From: Pleodorina starrii
Lineage: Eukaryota > Chlorophyta > Chlorophyceae > Chlamydomonadales > Volvocaceae
Assembly (NCBI GenBank): GCA_030267565.1
Contig: BRXU01000006.1
Span: forward strand, 4,700,001-4,764,000
Reading direction: 5' to 3'
DNA: 64,000 nucleotides
The translations under genes and the position numbers were made by a program. The notes beneath the pieces were generated by a model. That model made no database searches, was not told where the DNA came from, and saw only the letters and a list, made by a program, of their open reading frames with translations. Of the stretch, positions 10,197 to 19,911 are shown in pieces (positions within the stretch are counted from its first letter, which is position 1; each line of letters opens with the position of its first letter).

Positions 10197-13100
10197 CCGC
10201 ACTCAGACCCGCACACGAAACCATAACGGCAGCATCCGCGCGACTGGAGCGAGCGGCGAGCAAAGAGGACGCAAGGCAGATCCTGACCCACCTGCGCGAT
10301 CACGAAGCCGTCCAAACAACGAACGTCGACACCCTCAGCCACGAGCTCGGATCACTACTGCTGCGGTGCCTCGGGATCCTTGAAAGCCACTGCCAGCACA
10401 AGCCCCCCCGCACGGGGCGCCTGCACGCACGAAGAGGTACCGGCAAGCGAATCACCCGTCTGTACGGCGAACACAAGGCGCTGAAATGCGAACTCACCCG
10501 CATACTACGCGCGCCACGGCCGGACACCCCATCCCACCCGGCACCCGGCGCCCCGCACGCGGAAAACACCGACGCAGAGACCCTACAACCCCCCACCCGA
10601 CCCACCCCGCTGACCACCCCTGCAAACCCCAACCCACCTGAGGGTACGACAGCCCACACGCGCGAAAACCCGGAGCTCCAAGAAACACCAGAGACCCGCG
10701 CCCTGCGTGCCGCAATAAGAGCAAAGGGAGGGGAAATTAAGAAGTTGACTACGGAAACCCGTAAATTACATGCGAGCAAAGCCAGGAAACAATTTCAGAG
10801 CCTCCTAGCCAAGAAACCGAAACACGCACACAAACAAATTCTCGAGCCCGACGATCAGCCACGCGGCATAACGGCCATTCGCCACCCCGCCGATGGGCAT
10901 TTGTGCACAACTTCGGACGGCATCCTCGACGCACTCCACAAGCACTTCGCGCTCCTAGCCCGGCCCATCTCCGGACCCCGCACTGGCAAATACCTCCCGA
11001 GCGAAGCCCCGCGGAACTACCCCTGGGAGACGCAGGGAGCGCCGGACCCTCTACGACGTGGTTTAGCCCAATGGGAAAGCGCACCCCCGTCCCTCCTCCC
11101 TGGCATATTAGACCCATGTAACTTCCGCGCATGCTTAGACCATCTCGCCCGCAACAAAGCCCCCGGGCCAGACGGCATACCCAACGAGCTGCTACAGACA
11201 CTCCCCACCGACCTCCAAACCGCAATCCACCACCTGATCACAGTCATGTGGGTCAAGGCCGAAATCCCCCCGCACTGGACGCAATCAGACACGGTCCTCA
11301 TTCCCAAAAAGGGCGACCCACTCCTCATCAAGAACAAACGCCACATCGCCCTGGCAAACACACTCTACAAACTATACACCAGCCACATTACGTTTAATAT
11401 CGTCACCTTTAGTGAACAAGCGCACATCTTCACGGAAGCCCAGGAAGGGTACCTCCGACAGCGTAACACGGAGCGGCAGATCCAAAACGTACTACACGCC
11501 ATCGAGGACGCCGGCCTAACCAGCCGTGACCTCTACTTACTATATATCGATTTCACATCGGCATTTAACACCATCGATCACGACAAATTACTTATGATCA
11601 TGTACGACCTAGGATATCCTGAGGACCTCATCGAGGTGGTCGCGAACCTGTACTCGCGCGCCACCACACGCATACGCACCGAACATGGCTGCACCGCGGA
11701 GATTGCAATCGAACGCGGCACAATTCAGGGCGATACACTATCACCCGTACTGTTCATCATTTACATGGAGCCACTCCTCAGATGGCTACACAGCGGAGGC
11801 CGAGGATACCGCTACGGCTGCCTCCAAGCGGACGAAAATGACCGACACCACTTTAGCTCGGGGGCCTTTGCGGACGACCTAGTGATCCTCACGAACACCG
11901 TGTCTGACATGCGCACACAGAGCACAAAAATAGAGCGCTACGCCCGCTGGAGAGCACTCAAGGTGAACGTAGGCAAGTGCCAACTGCAGGGCATTCTGCA
12001 CGGCCGCGCGCGTTCCGATACTGATCTGAGTCGGGGCCCCGGTACGCAAAAATACAGGGCCGTCGTAGAACGTCTCCTGAAAAACCAAATTCGGATCGAT
12101 GGCGTACCCATCCCGTACGAACCCCCAACAGGATCGTACAAATACCTCGGCGTACACATCACCCCTACCCTGGATTGGTCGACACAGGTGGCCTACACTC
12201 GCGCCGAAATCGACCGACGGGGGCAAAGCATACAAAACTCTCTCGCGACCCCAGATCAACGCATAAACATGATCAAAACCCTCATTCACCCCTTTGTGGC
12301 GTACAGCCTGCCCACTATGGCGTACACCCCGCACGACATCGCCAGCCTCGACGCCCAAATCGCCGGCATAGCCAAACGCAGCTACGGACTAAAAATGGGC
12401 TTCCCAACCCGCGCCATCCTCGGTCCCATATCGCGACTAGGTCTGGGGGTGGGCACCCTACGTACCCTTTATGCGGTCAGAGCGGCGAAGACGCTTGTCC
12501 TGTCCCTCAACGACAAGGGACGCCTTGGGGCAGTAACCCGAGCCCTCCTGCACCTGCAGAGCCGATACATGGGCACAATACCAGTGCACACATTCAAACG
12601 CGAATGCCGGCACTATACCACACTCAAACAACTTGCTCTCGTGCATGAAGCCGGTATCGAACTCACGGACAAAGGCAGCACCTATGAGCCGGCAGCAGGC
12701 AGCCTCATTCACCTGATCGGGGCGCACAACCCGACGGCCGAGCCCAAGGATCTCGCGCTCCTCTTCCGATGCATACAGCCCCTGCTGGAACTTGGCCTGG
12801 ACCTCAGGGCCCTGAAAGACAAAAACACGGGAGCGCACCTCATCACCACCGACCAGCTGCAACGCATCGGTGGCAGGAAGGTGGGCCCACGCCATCAGAT
12901 AGCCCTAAACCAGCTCAGCCTCGCCTTGAATGCTGACCCCAGTGTTCGCGCCCGGGCGCCGCGCCACAGAGGTGTAGCACCCTTGCCCCCCGAACTACGA
13001 CTCCTCCCGGACGGCCCACATCTAACCGATCTTGCGATGGAAGCGACAAGACCCACCCCCATCCCCCACGGAACCCTAAGGAAGTACGTACTGGCCAAAC

Positions 13101-13729
13101 CCCGCGACCCGGCCGACACCGTTCCGGCCGCCCCAGCTGAAAACCCACCCCCTCGCCCAGGCCCAACAACCCCTCGTGTGGCGACGGCAACCCAAACCGC
13201 GGCAGCGTCGTCCGGCACCGCAACAACCCTCGAGTCACGACGCCCGGCCGCCCGGCCAGCCGCCAGGCGCCACCAGCCACAGCGAAAGACCGATAGTGAG
13301 CTGCTCAAAGCATACCTCCTCCGGCAGAACCTGAAACCAGTCGACGGTATCACAGACGCCGAGGCCATTGGGTGGGACCCCCGGCAAACCCCACTTACCC
13401 TTCAGCACTGCGAACGAATCCTGCACCACCCGCTCCACCGGGGCCTCACGTCCCAAGTAGGCTCCGCCGAACGGCTACTCCACATGCTCCATGGGGAGAC
13501 GGCGTGGCCTGCGGGGACACCAACCCAGCATGGCCTTAGCATCACACAGCTTCTCTTCGGGGACCAAGAGAGGGTAGCATGTATCAAGGCGGAAATCCGG
13601 AAACGGGTCGCCGTCAGCGCTCCGAACGCCAAGCGACAACGCACAACCGACTCGGCTACCCAACACACACACACCGAACGTACTACCAGGTTGAATGGGA
13701 ACGTACTGTCATCACTAAAGGGGCAATAG
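10151..13729 (+). CDS. Dualen-like LINE, third frame: reverse transcriptase
   Basis: First ATG at 10151, although the frame is open from 9989 and overlaps the APE frame, so fusion by frameshift is as likely as a separate start. A helical N-terminal region precedes a LINE-type reverse transcriptase: KAPGPDGIPNELL, IPKKGDPLL, LYIDFTSAFNTIDH (first catalytic Asp), GTIQGDTLSPVLF, FADD at 11867-11878 (catalytic Asp pair) and YKYLGVHI. The C-terminal third is Pro/Ala-rich and repeats the KYVLxKPR motif seen before the APE domain. It makes cDNA from the element RNA at the nicked target. The frame ends at 13729, overlapping the next frame from 13579, with a CA-dinucleotide run at 13663-13674 where a slip or indel could change frame. 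Confidence 0.87.
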   Translation: MEMEATLTEAVAHLLAALRPAHETITAASARLERAASKEDARQILTHLRDHEAVQTTNVDTLSHELGSLLLRCLGILESHCQHKPPRTGRLHARRGTGKRITRLYGEHKALKCELTRILRAPRPDTPSHPAPGAPHAENTDAETLQPPTRPTPLTTPANPNPPEGTTAHTRENPELQETPETRALRAAIRAKGGEIKKLTTETRKLHASKARKQFQSLLAKKPKHAHKQILEPDDQPRGITAIRHPADGHLCTTSDGILDALHKHFALLARPISGPRTGKYLPSEAPRNYPWETQGAPDPLRRGLAQWESAPPSLLPGILDPCNFRACLDHLARNKAPGPDGIPNELLQTLPTDLQTAIHHLITVMWVKAEIPPHWTQSDTVLIPKKGDPLLIKNKRHIALANTLYKLYTSHITFNIVTFSEQAHIFTEAQEGYLRQRNTERQIQNVLHAIEDAGLTSRDLYLLYIDFTSAFNTIDHDKLLMIMYDLGYPEDLIEVVANLYSRATTRIRTEHGCTAEIAIERGTIQGDTLSPVLFIIYMEPLLRWLHSGGRGYRYGCLQADENDRHHFSSGAFADDLVILTNTVSDMRTQSTKIERYARWRALKVNVGKCQLQGILHGRARSDTDLSRGPGTQKYRAVVERLLKNQIRIDGVPIPYEPPTGSYKYLGVHITPTLDWSTQVAYTRAEIDRRGQSIQNSLATPDQRINMIKTLIHPFVAYSLPTMAYTPHDIASLDAQIAGIAKRSYGLKMGFPTRAILGPISRLGLGVGTLRTLYAVRAAKTLVLSLNDKGRLGAVTRALLHLQSRYMGTIPVHTFKRECRHYTTLKQLALVHEAGIELTDKGSTYEPAAGSLIHLIGAHNPTAEPKDLALLFRCIQPLLELGLDLRALKDKNTGAHLITTDQLQRIGGRKVGPRHQIALNQLSLALNADPSVRARAPRHRGVAPLPPELRLLPDGPHLTDLAMEATRPTPIPHGTLRKYVLAKPRDPADTVPAAPAENPPPRPGPTTPRVATATQTAAASSGTATTLESRRPAARPAARRHQPQRKTDSELLKAYLLRQNLKPVDGITDAEAIGWDPRQTPLTLQHCERILHHPLHRGLTSQVGSAERLLHMLHGETAWPAGTPTQHGLSITQLLFGDQERVACIKAEIRKRVAVSAPNAKRQRTTDSATQHTHTERTTRLNGNVLSSLKGQ

Positions 13730-16644
13730 CACTGTACACCGAGAATGGCTACCACCCGAAGGCAGTGCACCGGTACGAAACCCCCACCGCCCCCACTCAC
13801 CCCGAAATGATAGTCGAGGTAGAATGGGCCCCCACCGAAGATGAGGAGTCGCGACTTGCCTCGCAAGACAACTGGACAGAGCTGCTGAATGCATTCCGGC
13901 ATCGGCGCGCCGTTGAGGCCGAACAGGACCCCGGTCGGATGGAAAATGCACGAGACCACCACCTGACGGAATGGCAACAGCAAGGCAGATGGGAGACTGA
14001 ATGCCTCAACGTGACCCGAGGCCAACGTCTCCTACGGCAGTTTGTCGAAATCAACGTACACCCGGGTAACCCGGACCGGGACATCCACCCGCCGGGGCGG
14101 TATACGGTCCAAATTGGCAATCGTAACGGCACACACAGGCATGTACCATGGGACGGCAGCGGGGACATACCCGATGGACTGCAAGCCATTGGGATGGCAT
14201 TCGTGTACGATCCACAAGGGCGCTGCGTCGGCCAGGTGTCGGCAAGCCGCCTCCGCAGCCTGTGGCTCCGGTACAGCGACGCCCAACAGAAACGCCCGGA
14301 AGAGCACGCACAGATCGCGGCCGCGGGTGGCTTCGCGGAGGATGTCGCACGCCTCCTCCTGCGGTATCGGGACGGAGGGGGCACCAAAGCACACCCCATT
14401 CGAGAGGCCCATGAGCGGAGGATATCTGAACGGCTGATGAAACGCCTCATGACCGCGCTGGGCGCCGCAACAGAGCGCTTTGCATCCCCCCTCAACGTAG
14501 CAGACAGCACCGCCATCTACTACTCACGGTACCCAGAAGATCAGCTCTTCGGAGCCAACCACGACGCGTATTCGCAACCGTGCACGGGCGTATCCGTCGC
14601 GCACCCTGAACCTAAGCCGGACGAGGGGCATCATGCACTGCGATGGGCGCTAGGCTGGGCCGACGCGACACGGAGCACAGATAACCCCACCGCTACCCTA
14701 CTCCTGCTGCCCACGTCCCAAACGGCGCCCTACACCCGCTACCTCACCCACCCGCTGGTCACTATGATCGGTACAATAGACGCATTTTCAGGAACGGGGG
14801 ACCTTTACAGCGAAGTGAGCGTAGACGCTCCAAAACCCTACCCAAACGGACTCACCCTACTCCTGGTTAGCAATGAATCCGGCCGCGCGTACGGTACCAG
14901 CCTCCGCAGAGCGCTTGCTATGACGGCAGCCCGCCACGTCGCCACTGGCCCCGCCCTCTCTTGGAAGCCACCCCAATGGGTGCGCAAGCGGCTGCGTAGT
15001 ATGACCGAGAAGCCACCCGCCGCGGCAGCTCCCTCCCGCACGTGCGACAACCTCTCCACGGAAGAGGGAAGCTCCGCGTTCCTGGCATTTCCTGCCAAAT
15101 ATGCTCTGCGATACAACGCCCAAGACGCCATATACACAGACGGGTCAGTGCAAAAGATCAAAGATGGCGACGAGGAAAGACATCTCCTGGGGGCCGCGGC
15201 CGTCGACGCACTTACCAACACAACGCTCCACATCAATGTGAACGCAGGCCACCAGGGCTGCCAAACTATTACACGGTGCGAACTGAGTGCCATCCATCAA
15301 GGACTCCAGATGCGCAGAGGCACGCTGCACGACGAAGCTCACCTAACTATATGGACGGACTCTGCCGCGTCGCTACATCTTATTAAAAAGATGATAAACA
15401 ACCCACATAAGCTTCAGCTTAGTAAGCACAAGGCGCTGCTTGAGGAAATCTTATTAATCCTTAAACGACGAGCGGCTTGTAACCTGAAGACATCTTTGCT
15501 TAAAGTGAAAGCCCACACTGGGGTAACTTACAACGAGAAAGCGGACAAAGCAGCCGTACGAGCCGCGCGAGGACTCTCCAAGCTAGACCCCGACGCGCTG
15601 AGCGCAACCGAGACCTCAGACAATAATCCACGAAGTCAACACTGGTGGCTGCGGAAAATGGCTGGGCCTGAGAAGAACGCTGGGCACTATGCAAACGACC
15701 TTAACCGCGGTATCGAGTCCTTGGTCAGCCCGGAAACGCACTCGGGATACACGAACGAAACATATTACATGAAATACGTCGCCAACACTCTGCCCGACCT
15801 CGATATAAGCACCAGCACTCGGACTCTACAGCGCAAGGCGGGCCGACACAAGCACGTTAAACGGTGCTTCGACTACCTATACGGCCAGCTATGGAGCGCC
15901 AAGCTTGCGAGGCGATTTAAAAAACCAGTGGCACCTGGCCGCCCTGCGTCGTCGGGACATTGCCCCCTATGCAACCAACTCGACTCAGGGGCGCACATCC
16001 TCGGAGGCTGCCTTCACCCCCGCATGCGAGCCCTATACATACAGCGGCACAACAAGGCGGTCCAAAACATTACCAGTACGCTAGCCCGTGGGTCCAATGG
16101 AGGCTGTTACATTGTAATGGACGCCGGCCCCGCGGACAGCCGACCAGACTACGTGGCCGGCACACGCCTGCCCAAATGGCTGCTCCCGAGTATTGAGGAT
16201 GAGAAACGCCTCAAACTCAGGCCCGATATACTCCTTATACCCGACATCCCCCTCCATGAAACGCAAGTGCAAGGGTACAAGGGACCTCAGGACCCTAGCC
16301 AGCACACCGTACACATTGTTGAGGTCGGCTACACCGCCGACACCAACCACACACAGAAACAGCACGACAAGGCCGTACAACACGCAGAACTGGCCAAACT
16401 CCTCACGGAAGCCGGATGGAAGGTCCGCTACACAACACAGGAAGCCATCAGCCTCGGCTTTGCGGGTACTATCAGGAAGGACCTACGCCCTCTACTCCAC
16501 ACCCTAGGCACGGGCAGCAAGGAAGCCCGAGCATGCTGCAACGACCTCCACGACCATGCAGTTAGGACACTCAACACTATCGTTATAACCCGCAGACAAA
16601 TGGAACGCAACCCCCATGCGGAACCGACACCGGCCGGCACGTAA
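13579..16644 (+). CDS. Dualen-like LINE, fourth frame: RNase H and RLE endonuclease
   Basis: The first half has no family I recognise. RNase H lies at about 15130-15560 with the expected four acidic residues: D at 15139 (IYTDGS), E at 15280 (RCELSA), D at 15358 (WTDSAAS) and D at 15544 (NEKADKA), plus the KAHTG motif. It removes RNA from the RNA-DNA hybrid. Further on, a CCHC finger (C-x2-C-x7-H-x4-C, 15961-16011) and a PD-(D/E)xK-type restriction-like endonuclease follow: RPD at 16219-16227 and the VEVGY motif with E at 16321. This finger-RLE pair is typical of early-branching LINEs such as R2. Its presence with an APE domain upstream defines the dual-endonuclease architecture. The ATG at 13579 lies inside the RT frame overlap. 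Confidence 0.85.
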   Translation: MYQGGNPETGRRQRSERQATTHNRLGYPTHTHRTYYQVEWERTVITKGAIALYTENGYHPKAVHRYETPTAPTHPEMIVEVEWAPTEDEESRLASQDNWTELLNAFRHRRAVEAEQDPGRMENARDHHLTEWQQQGRWETECLNVTRGQRLLRQFVEINVHPGNPDRDIHPPGRYTVQIGNRNGTHRHVPWDGSGDIPDGLQAIGMAFVYDPQGRCVGQVSASRLRSLWLRYSDAQQKRPEEHAQIAAAGGFAEDVARLLLRYRDGGGTKAHPIREAHERRISERLMKRLMTALGAATERFASPLNVADSTAIYYSRYPEDQLFGANHDAYSQPCTGVSVAHPEPKPDEGHHALRWALGWADATRSTDNPTATLLLLPTSQTAPYTRYLTHPLVTMIGTIDAFSGTGDLYSEVSVDAPKPYPNGLTLLLVSNESGRAYGTSLRRALAMTAARHVATGPALSWKPPQWVRKRLRSMTEKPPAAAAPSRTCDNLSTEEGSSAFLAFPAKYALRYNAQDAIYTDGSVQKIKDGDEERHLLGAAAVDALTNTTLHINVNAGHQGCQTITRCELSAIHQGLQMRRGTLHDEAHLTIWTDSAASLHLIKKMINNPHKLQLSKHKALLEEILLILKRRAACNLKTSLLKVKAHTGVTYNEKADKAAVRAARGLSKLDPDALSATETSDNNPRSQHWWLRKMAGPEKNAGHYANDLNRGIESLVSPETHSGYTNETYYMKYVANTLPDLDISTSTRTLQRKAGRHKHVKRCFDYLYGQLWSAKLARRFKKPVAPGRPASSGHCPLCNQLDSGAHILGGCLHPRMRALYIQRHNKAVQNITSTLARGSNGGCYIVMDAGPADSRPDYVAGTRLPKWLLPSIEDEKRLKLRPDILLIPDIPLHETQVQGYKGPQDPSQHTVHIVEVGYTADTNHTQKQHDKAVQHAELAKLLTEAGWKVRYTTQEAISLGFAGTIRKDLRPLLHTLGTGSKEARACCNDLHDHAVRTLNTIVITRRQMERNPHAEPTPAGT

Positions 16645-16784
16645 CCAACGTGGGACAAGTCTTAAGTTCCTTGCGGTGGTGGGGGGGGGGGCTGGGACCG
16701 GGGAAACCCGTCACCCCACCCCCTCTGCTCCCATAACCCACGCCTCGGCTACCGGCCGGGCGTATCATTATTATTATATTTATT
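16645..16784 (+). other. 3' untranslated region and tail of the Dualen-like LINE
   Basis: A short 3' region with a 10-12 base G run near 16681-16692 and an A/T-rich terminal tail directly abutting the right-hand target-site duplication. No coding potential is seen. Confidence 0.7.
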
Positions 16785-19074
16785 TGTCGTACGCCTGAGT
16801 GGCGGCCACTCAGGCGTACGACAGGTCCCACTCGCACTAAAGGATTTGTTTTGCTCGTGATACTGTTTCCTTTGAACTTTCTTTGACAAAACCATAACTA
16901 TTACCTTTATTCGTTTTTCTTTGGCAATGTTAGGCGGTTGGCTATTGTGCTGGTCGACTGCATGGGACCTGTCGTACGCCTGAGTGGCGGCCTCTCAGGC
17001 ATACGACAGGTCCCACTCGCACTAAAGGATTTGTTTTGCTCGTGATACTGTTTCCTTTGAACTTTCTATGACAAAACCATAACTTTTACCTTTATTCGTT
17101 TTTCTTTGGCAATGTAAGGCGGTTGGCAATTGTGCTGGTCGACTGCATGGGACCTGTCGTACGCCTGAGTGGCGGCCACTCAGGCGTACGACAGGTCCCA
17201 CTCGCACTAAAGGATTTGTTTTGCTCGGCCTTGGTGTGTGATACTGTTTCCTTTGAACTTTCTTGACACCGTAACTACGGTCATGACCGTGCTCGAGCAC
17301 GGTCCCCAATAAATACCGCCACTACGGTCAAGACCGTGCTCAGCATGCTCGAGCGTGCTCAGCCACACCAGTGAAGATTTAGCCTGCCAAAATGCAGTGG
17401 TAAAGTTTCTATAGCTGTGTCTTGCAACGCAGAGCACGGTGTCAAAGTTCGCGCTTCCCTGTGGCGCGCGCGCCGGCAATTGTGCTGGTCGACTGCATGG
17501 GACCTGTTGTACACCTGAGTGGCGGCCACTCAGGCGTACGACAGGTCCCACTCGCACTAAAGGATTTGTTTTGCTCGTGATACTATTTTCTTTGAACTTT
17601 CTTTCACAAAACCATAACTTTTACCTTTATACGTTTTTCTTTGGCAATGTTAGGCGGTTGGCTATTGTGCTGGTCGACTGCATGGGACCTGTCGTACGCC
17701 TGAGTGGCGGCCTCTCAGGCGTACGACAGGTCCCACTCGCACTAAAGGATTTGTTTTGCTCGGCCTTGGTGTGTGATACTGTTTCCTTTGAACTTTCTTG
17801 ACACCGTAACTACGGTCATGACCGTGCTCGAGCACGGTCCCCAATAAATACCGCCACTACGGTCAAGACCGTGCTCAGCATGCTCGAGCGTGCTCAGCCA
17901 CGCCAGTGAAGATTTAGCCTGCCAAAATGCAGTGGTAAAGTTTCTATAGCTGTGTCTTGCAACGCAGAGCACGGTGTCAAAGTTCGCGCTTCCCTGTGGC
18001 GCGCGCGCCGGCAATTGTGCTGGTCGACTGCATGGGACCTGTCGTACACCTGAGTGGCGGCCACTCAGGCGTACGACAGGTCCCACTCGCACTAAAGGAT
18101 TTGTTTTGCTCGGCCTTGGTGTGTGATACTGTTTCCTTTGAACTTTCTTGACACCGTAACTACGGTCATGACCGTGCTCGAGCACGGTCCCCAATAAATA
18201 CCGCCACTACGGTCAAGACCGTGCTCAGCATGCTCGAGCGTGCTCAGCCACGCCAGTGAAGATTTAGCCTGCCAAAATGCAGTGGTAAAGTTTCTATAGC
18301 TGTGTCTTGCAACGCAGAGCACGGTGTCAAAGTTCGCGCTTCCCTGTGGCGCGCGCGCCGGCAATTGTGCTGGTCGACTGCATGGGACCTGTCGTACACC
18401 TGAGTGGCGGCCACTCAGGCGTACGACAGGTCCCACTCGCACTAAAGGATTTGTTTTGCTCGGCCTTGGTGTGTGATACTGTTTCCTTTGAACTTTCTTG
18501 ACACCGTAACTACGGTCATGACCGTGCTCGAGCACGGTCCCCAATAAATACCGCCACTACGGTCAAGACCGTGCTCAGCATGCTCGAGCGTGCTCAGCCA
18601 CGCCAGTGAAGATTTAGCCTGCCAAAATGCAGTGGTAAAGTTTCTATAGCTGTGTCTTGCAACGCAGAGCACGGTGTCAAAGTTCGCGCTTCCCTGTGGC
18701 GCGCGCGCCGGCAATTGTGCTGGTCGACTGCATGGGACCTGTCGTACACCTGAGTGGCGGCCACTCAGGCGTACGACAGGTCCCACTCGCACTAAAGGAT
18801 TTGTTTTGCTCGGCCTTGGTGTGTGACACTGTTTCCTTTGAACTTTCTTGACACCGTAACTACGGTCATGACCGTGCTCGAGCACGGTCCCCAATAAATA
18901 CCGCCACTACGGTCAAGACCGTGCTCAGCATGCTCGAGCGTGCTCAGCCACGCCAGTGAAGATTTAGCCTGCCAAAATGCATTGGTGAAGTTTCTATAGC
19001 TGTGTCTAGCAACGCAGAGCACGGTGTCAAAGTGGGCGCTTCCCTGTGGCGCGCGCGCCGGCAATTGTGCTGGT
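16785..19074. repeat. Satellite block 2, ending in a run of 350-bp L units
   Basis: After the LINE the array resumes in phase. Two S units are followed by L and S units and then consecutive L units with an exact 350-bp period (for example the same motif at 17743, 18093 and 18443). A perfect 53-bp palindrome at 17148-17200 (26-bp arms, one central base) shows the unit junction. Units 17175-17523 and similar begin and end with the 26-bp inverted termini. The block breaks off at 19074, inside TGCTGGT, against the antisense LTR element fragment. Confidence 0.92.
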
Positions 19075-19091
19075 GGTAAGGGCCAGTGCCC

Positions 19092-19103
19092 GTCTCGATA
19101 CCA
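19092..19103 (-). other. tRNA primer-binding site of antisense LTR element
   Basis: On the minus strand the sequence TGGTATCGAGAC lies three bases beyond the LTR end, where an LTR retrotransposon primer-binding site is expected; it begins with TGG, complementary to a tRNA 3' CCA. The same 12 bases occupy the same position in the miniature LTR element at 44486-44497. Only about 17 bases of internal sequence follow before satellite DNA. Confidence 0.65.
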
Positions 19104-19106
19104 ACT

Positions 19107-19478
19107 TGTTGTAAGCTTTAGAAATGTCCGACTGCATGGGGGCAGTCAGAACTGCCGATTAGAGAAATGCAGAGTGCTTAAGAGCACGAGGTGAGCGGTT
19201 GTAGCGTACGGCGGTCACAGAGACCCGAACCGCAGCCGTTAGCTCCAGAGTAACTCCAATCGGAACAGACAGAACAGCTGCCAAGGACCAGTTGTCCTCA
19301 ACTGTATACAGCAGATACAGTTCCCGTCTGTAACACAGCGTTACAGACCCAGCAGATAACCGATTACGAACCCAGTCAGACGGGACGTATTCAGTTGACA
19401 GTTAGTGACAGAGAGGTAACAGACAGATGTATAGGAATTCAGCCTAAGTCCAGAACACGCCAGATGCGTGATACAACA
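19107..19478 (-). repeat. LTR of an antisense chromovirus fragment
   Basis: The 372-bp segment has the inverted ends TGTTGTA and TACAACA. On the minus strand it is preceded directly by a purine tract (AAGGGGGATAG, 19480-19490), the expected PPT, and followed by the primer-binding site at 19092-19103. The LTR is therefore flanked by internal sequence on both sides, as in a one-LTR circle junction or a tandem pair, rather than at the edge of an element. Confidence 0.7.
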
Positions 19479-19479
19479 A

Positions 19480-19911
19480 CTATCCCCCTTCAGGCGGCAG
19501 CGTCCCTGCTGCACGCTTAGCTTGGAGGCGCACAGCCTCAAGTTCAGGCTTCAGATCAGGGGTAAAGTGTTTCGCAGGTTCCCAGCTGTTATGCTCAGAC
19601 GAGTAGCCAGCCCATTTGACCAGCCATTCGTGCACATTGCGAGCACTTCGCTTGCAGGGCGTGAGGCCTTCCCTCAGGGCTTCGCGCAGCTGCAGCCTGC
19701 GTTGCTGCCGACGCAGGCGCGGGTCCTGCAGCCACGTGGCGTCAACGGTGTGCTGAGGCTCTCGGTGCTTGGACCAGATGGGCTCGTGCGCGAGGTGGAG
19801 CTCGGCGCCCATGCCCCCCGTGAGCTGCAGGCCCAGTGGCCTCAGTTCCTGGAGGCGTTCCTCCGCGTGGCGACCGCTCCAAACCAGCAGAGCACCGAGG
19901 AGCCAGCCCAA
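19480..19911 (-). pseudogene. Antisense chromovirus pol 3' end with chromodomain
   Basis: The minus-strand frame ends at 19480 next to the PPT and LTR. It contains a chromodomain-like motif at about 19567-19641: EWLVKWAGY followed by a polar stretch and NSWEPAKHF, matching the LVKWKGY...TWEP core of chromodomains. In chromoviruses this module sits at the C-terminus of integrase and targets methylated histone H3. Upstream of the motif the protein is Arg/Gln-rich with no recognised integrase core, so only the 3' end is present. It overlaps the 5' part of the plus-strand gypsy frame; both cannot be under strong protein constraint there. No ATG of its own is required, since this is a fragment. 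Confidence 0.6.

Larger units (their letters stand above)
6508..16784 (+). mobile_element. Dualen/RandI-type non-LTR retrotransposon with dual endonucleases
   Basis: A 10.28-kb insertion inside a satellite palindrome, flanked by an 11-bp target-site duplication (TGTCGTACGCC, 6497-6507 and 16785-16795) and ending in an A/T-rich tail (TCATTATTATTATATTTATT, 16765-16784). Domain order across four overlapping plus-strand frames is Josephin-type cysteine protease, AP-endonuclease-like (APE) nuclease, reverse transcriptase, RNase H, CCHC finger and restriction-like endonuclease (RLE). Co-occurrence of APE, RLE, RT, RNase H and a cysteine protease is the hallmark of the Dualen family described from Chlamydomonas reinhardtii. 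The 5' leader is 6508-6669. The element looks full length, but the coding path needs three frame changes, so activity is uncertain. Confidence 0.88.

Noticed and set aside
17148..17200. 53-bp palindrome as a transcription terminator or operator
   Set aside because: Present at every satellite unit junction and not linked to genes; better explained by abutting inverted termini.
17742..18194. Recurrent 116-150-codon minus-strand frames in the satellite
   Set aside because: They recur with each unit, vary by frameshift and stop between copies, and cover palindromic non-coding sequence; no domain.
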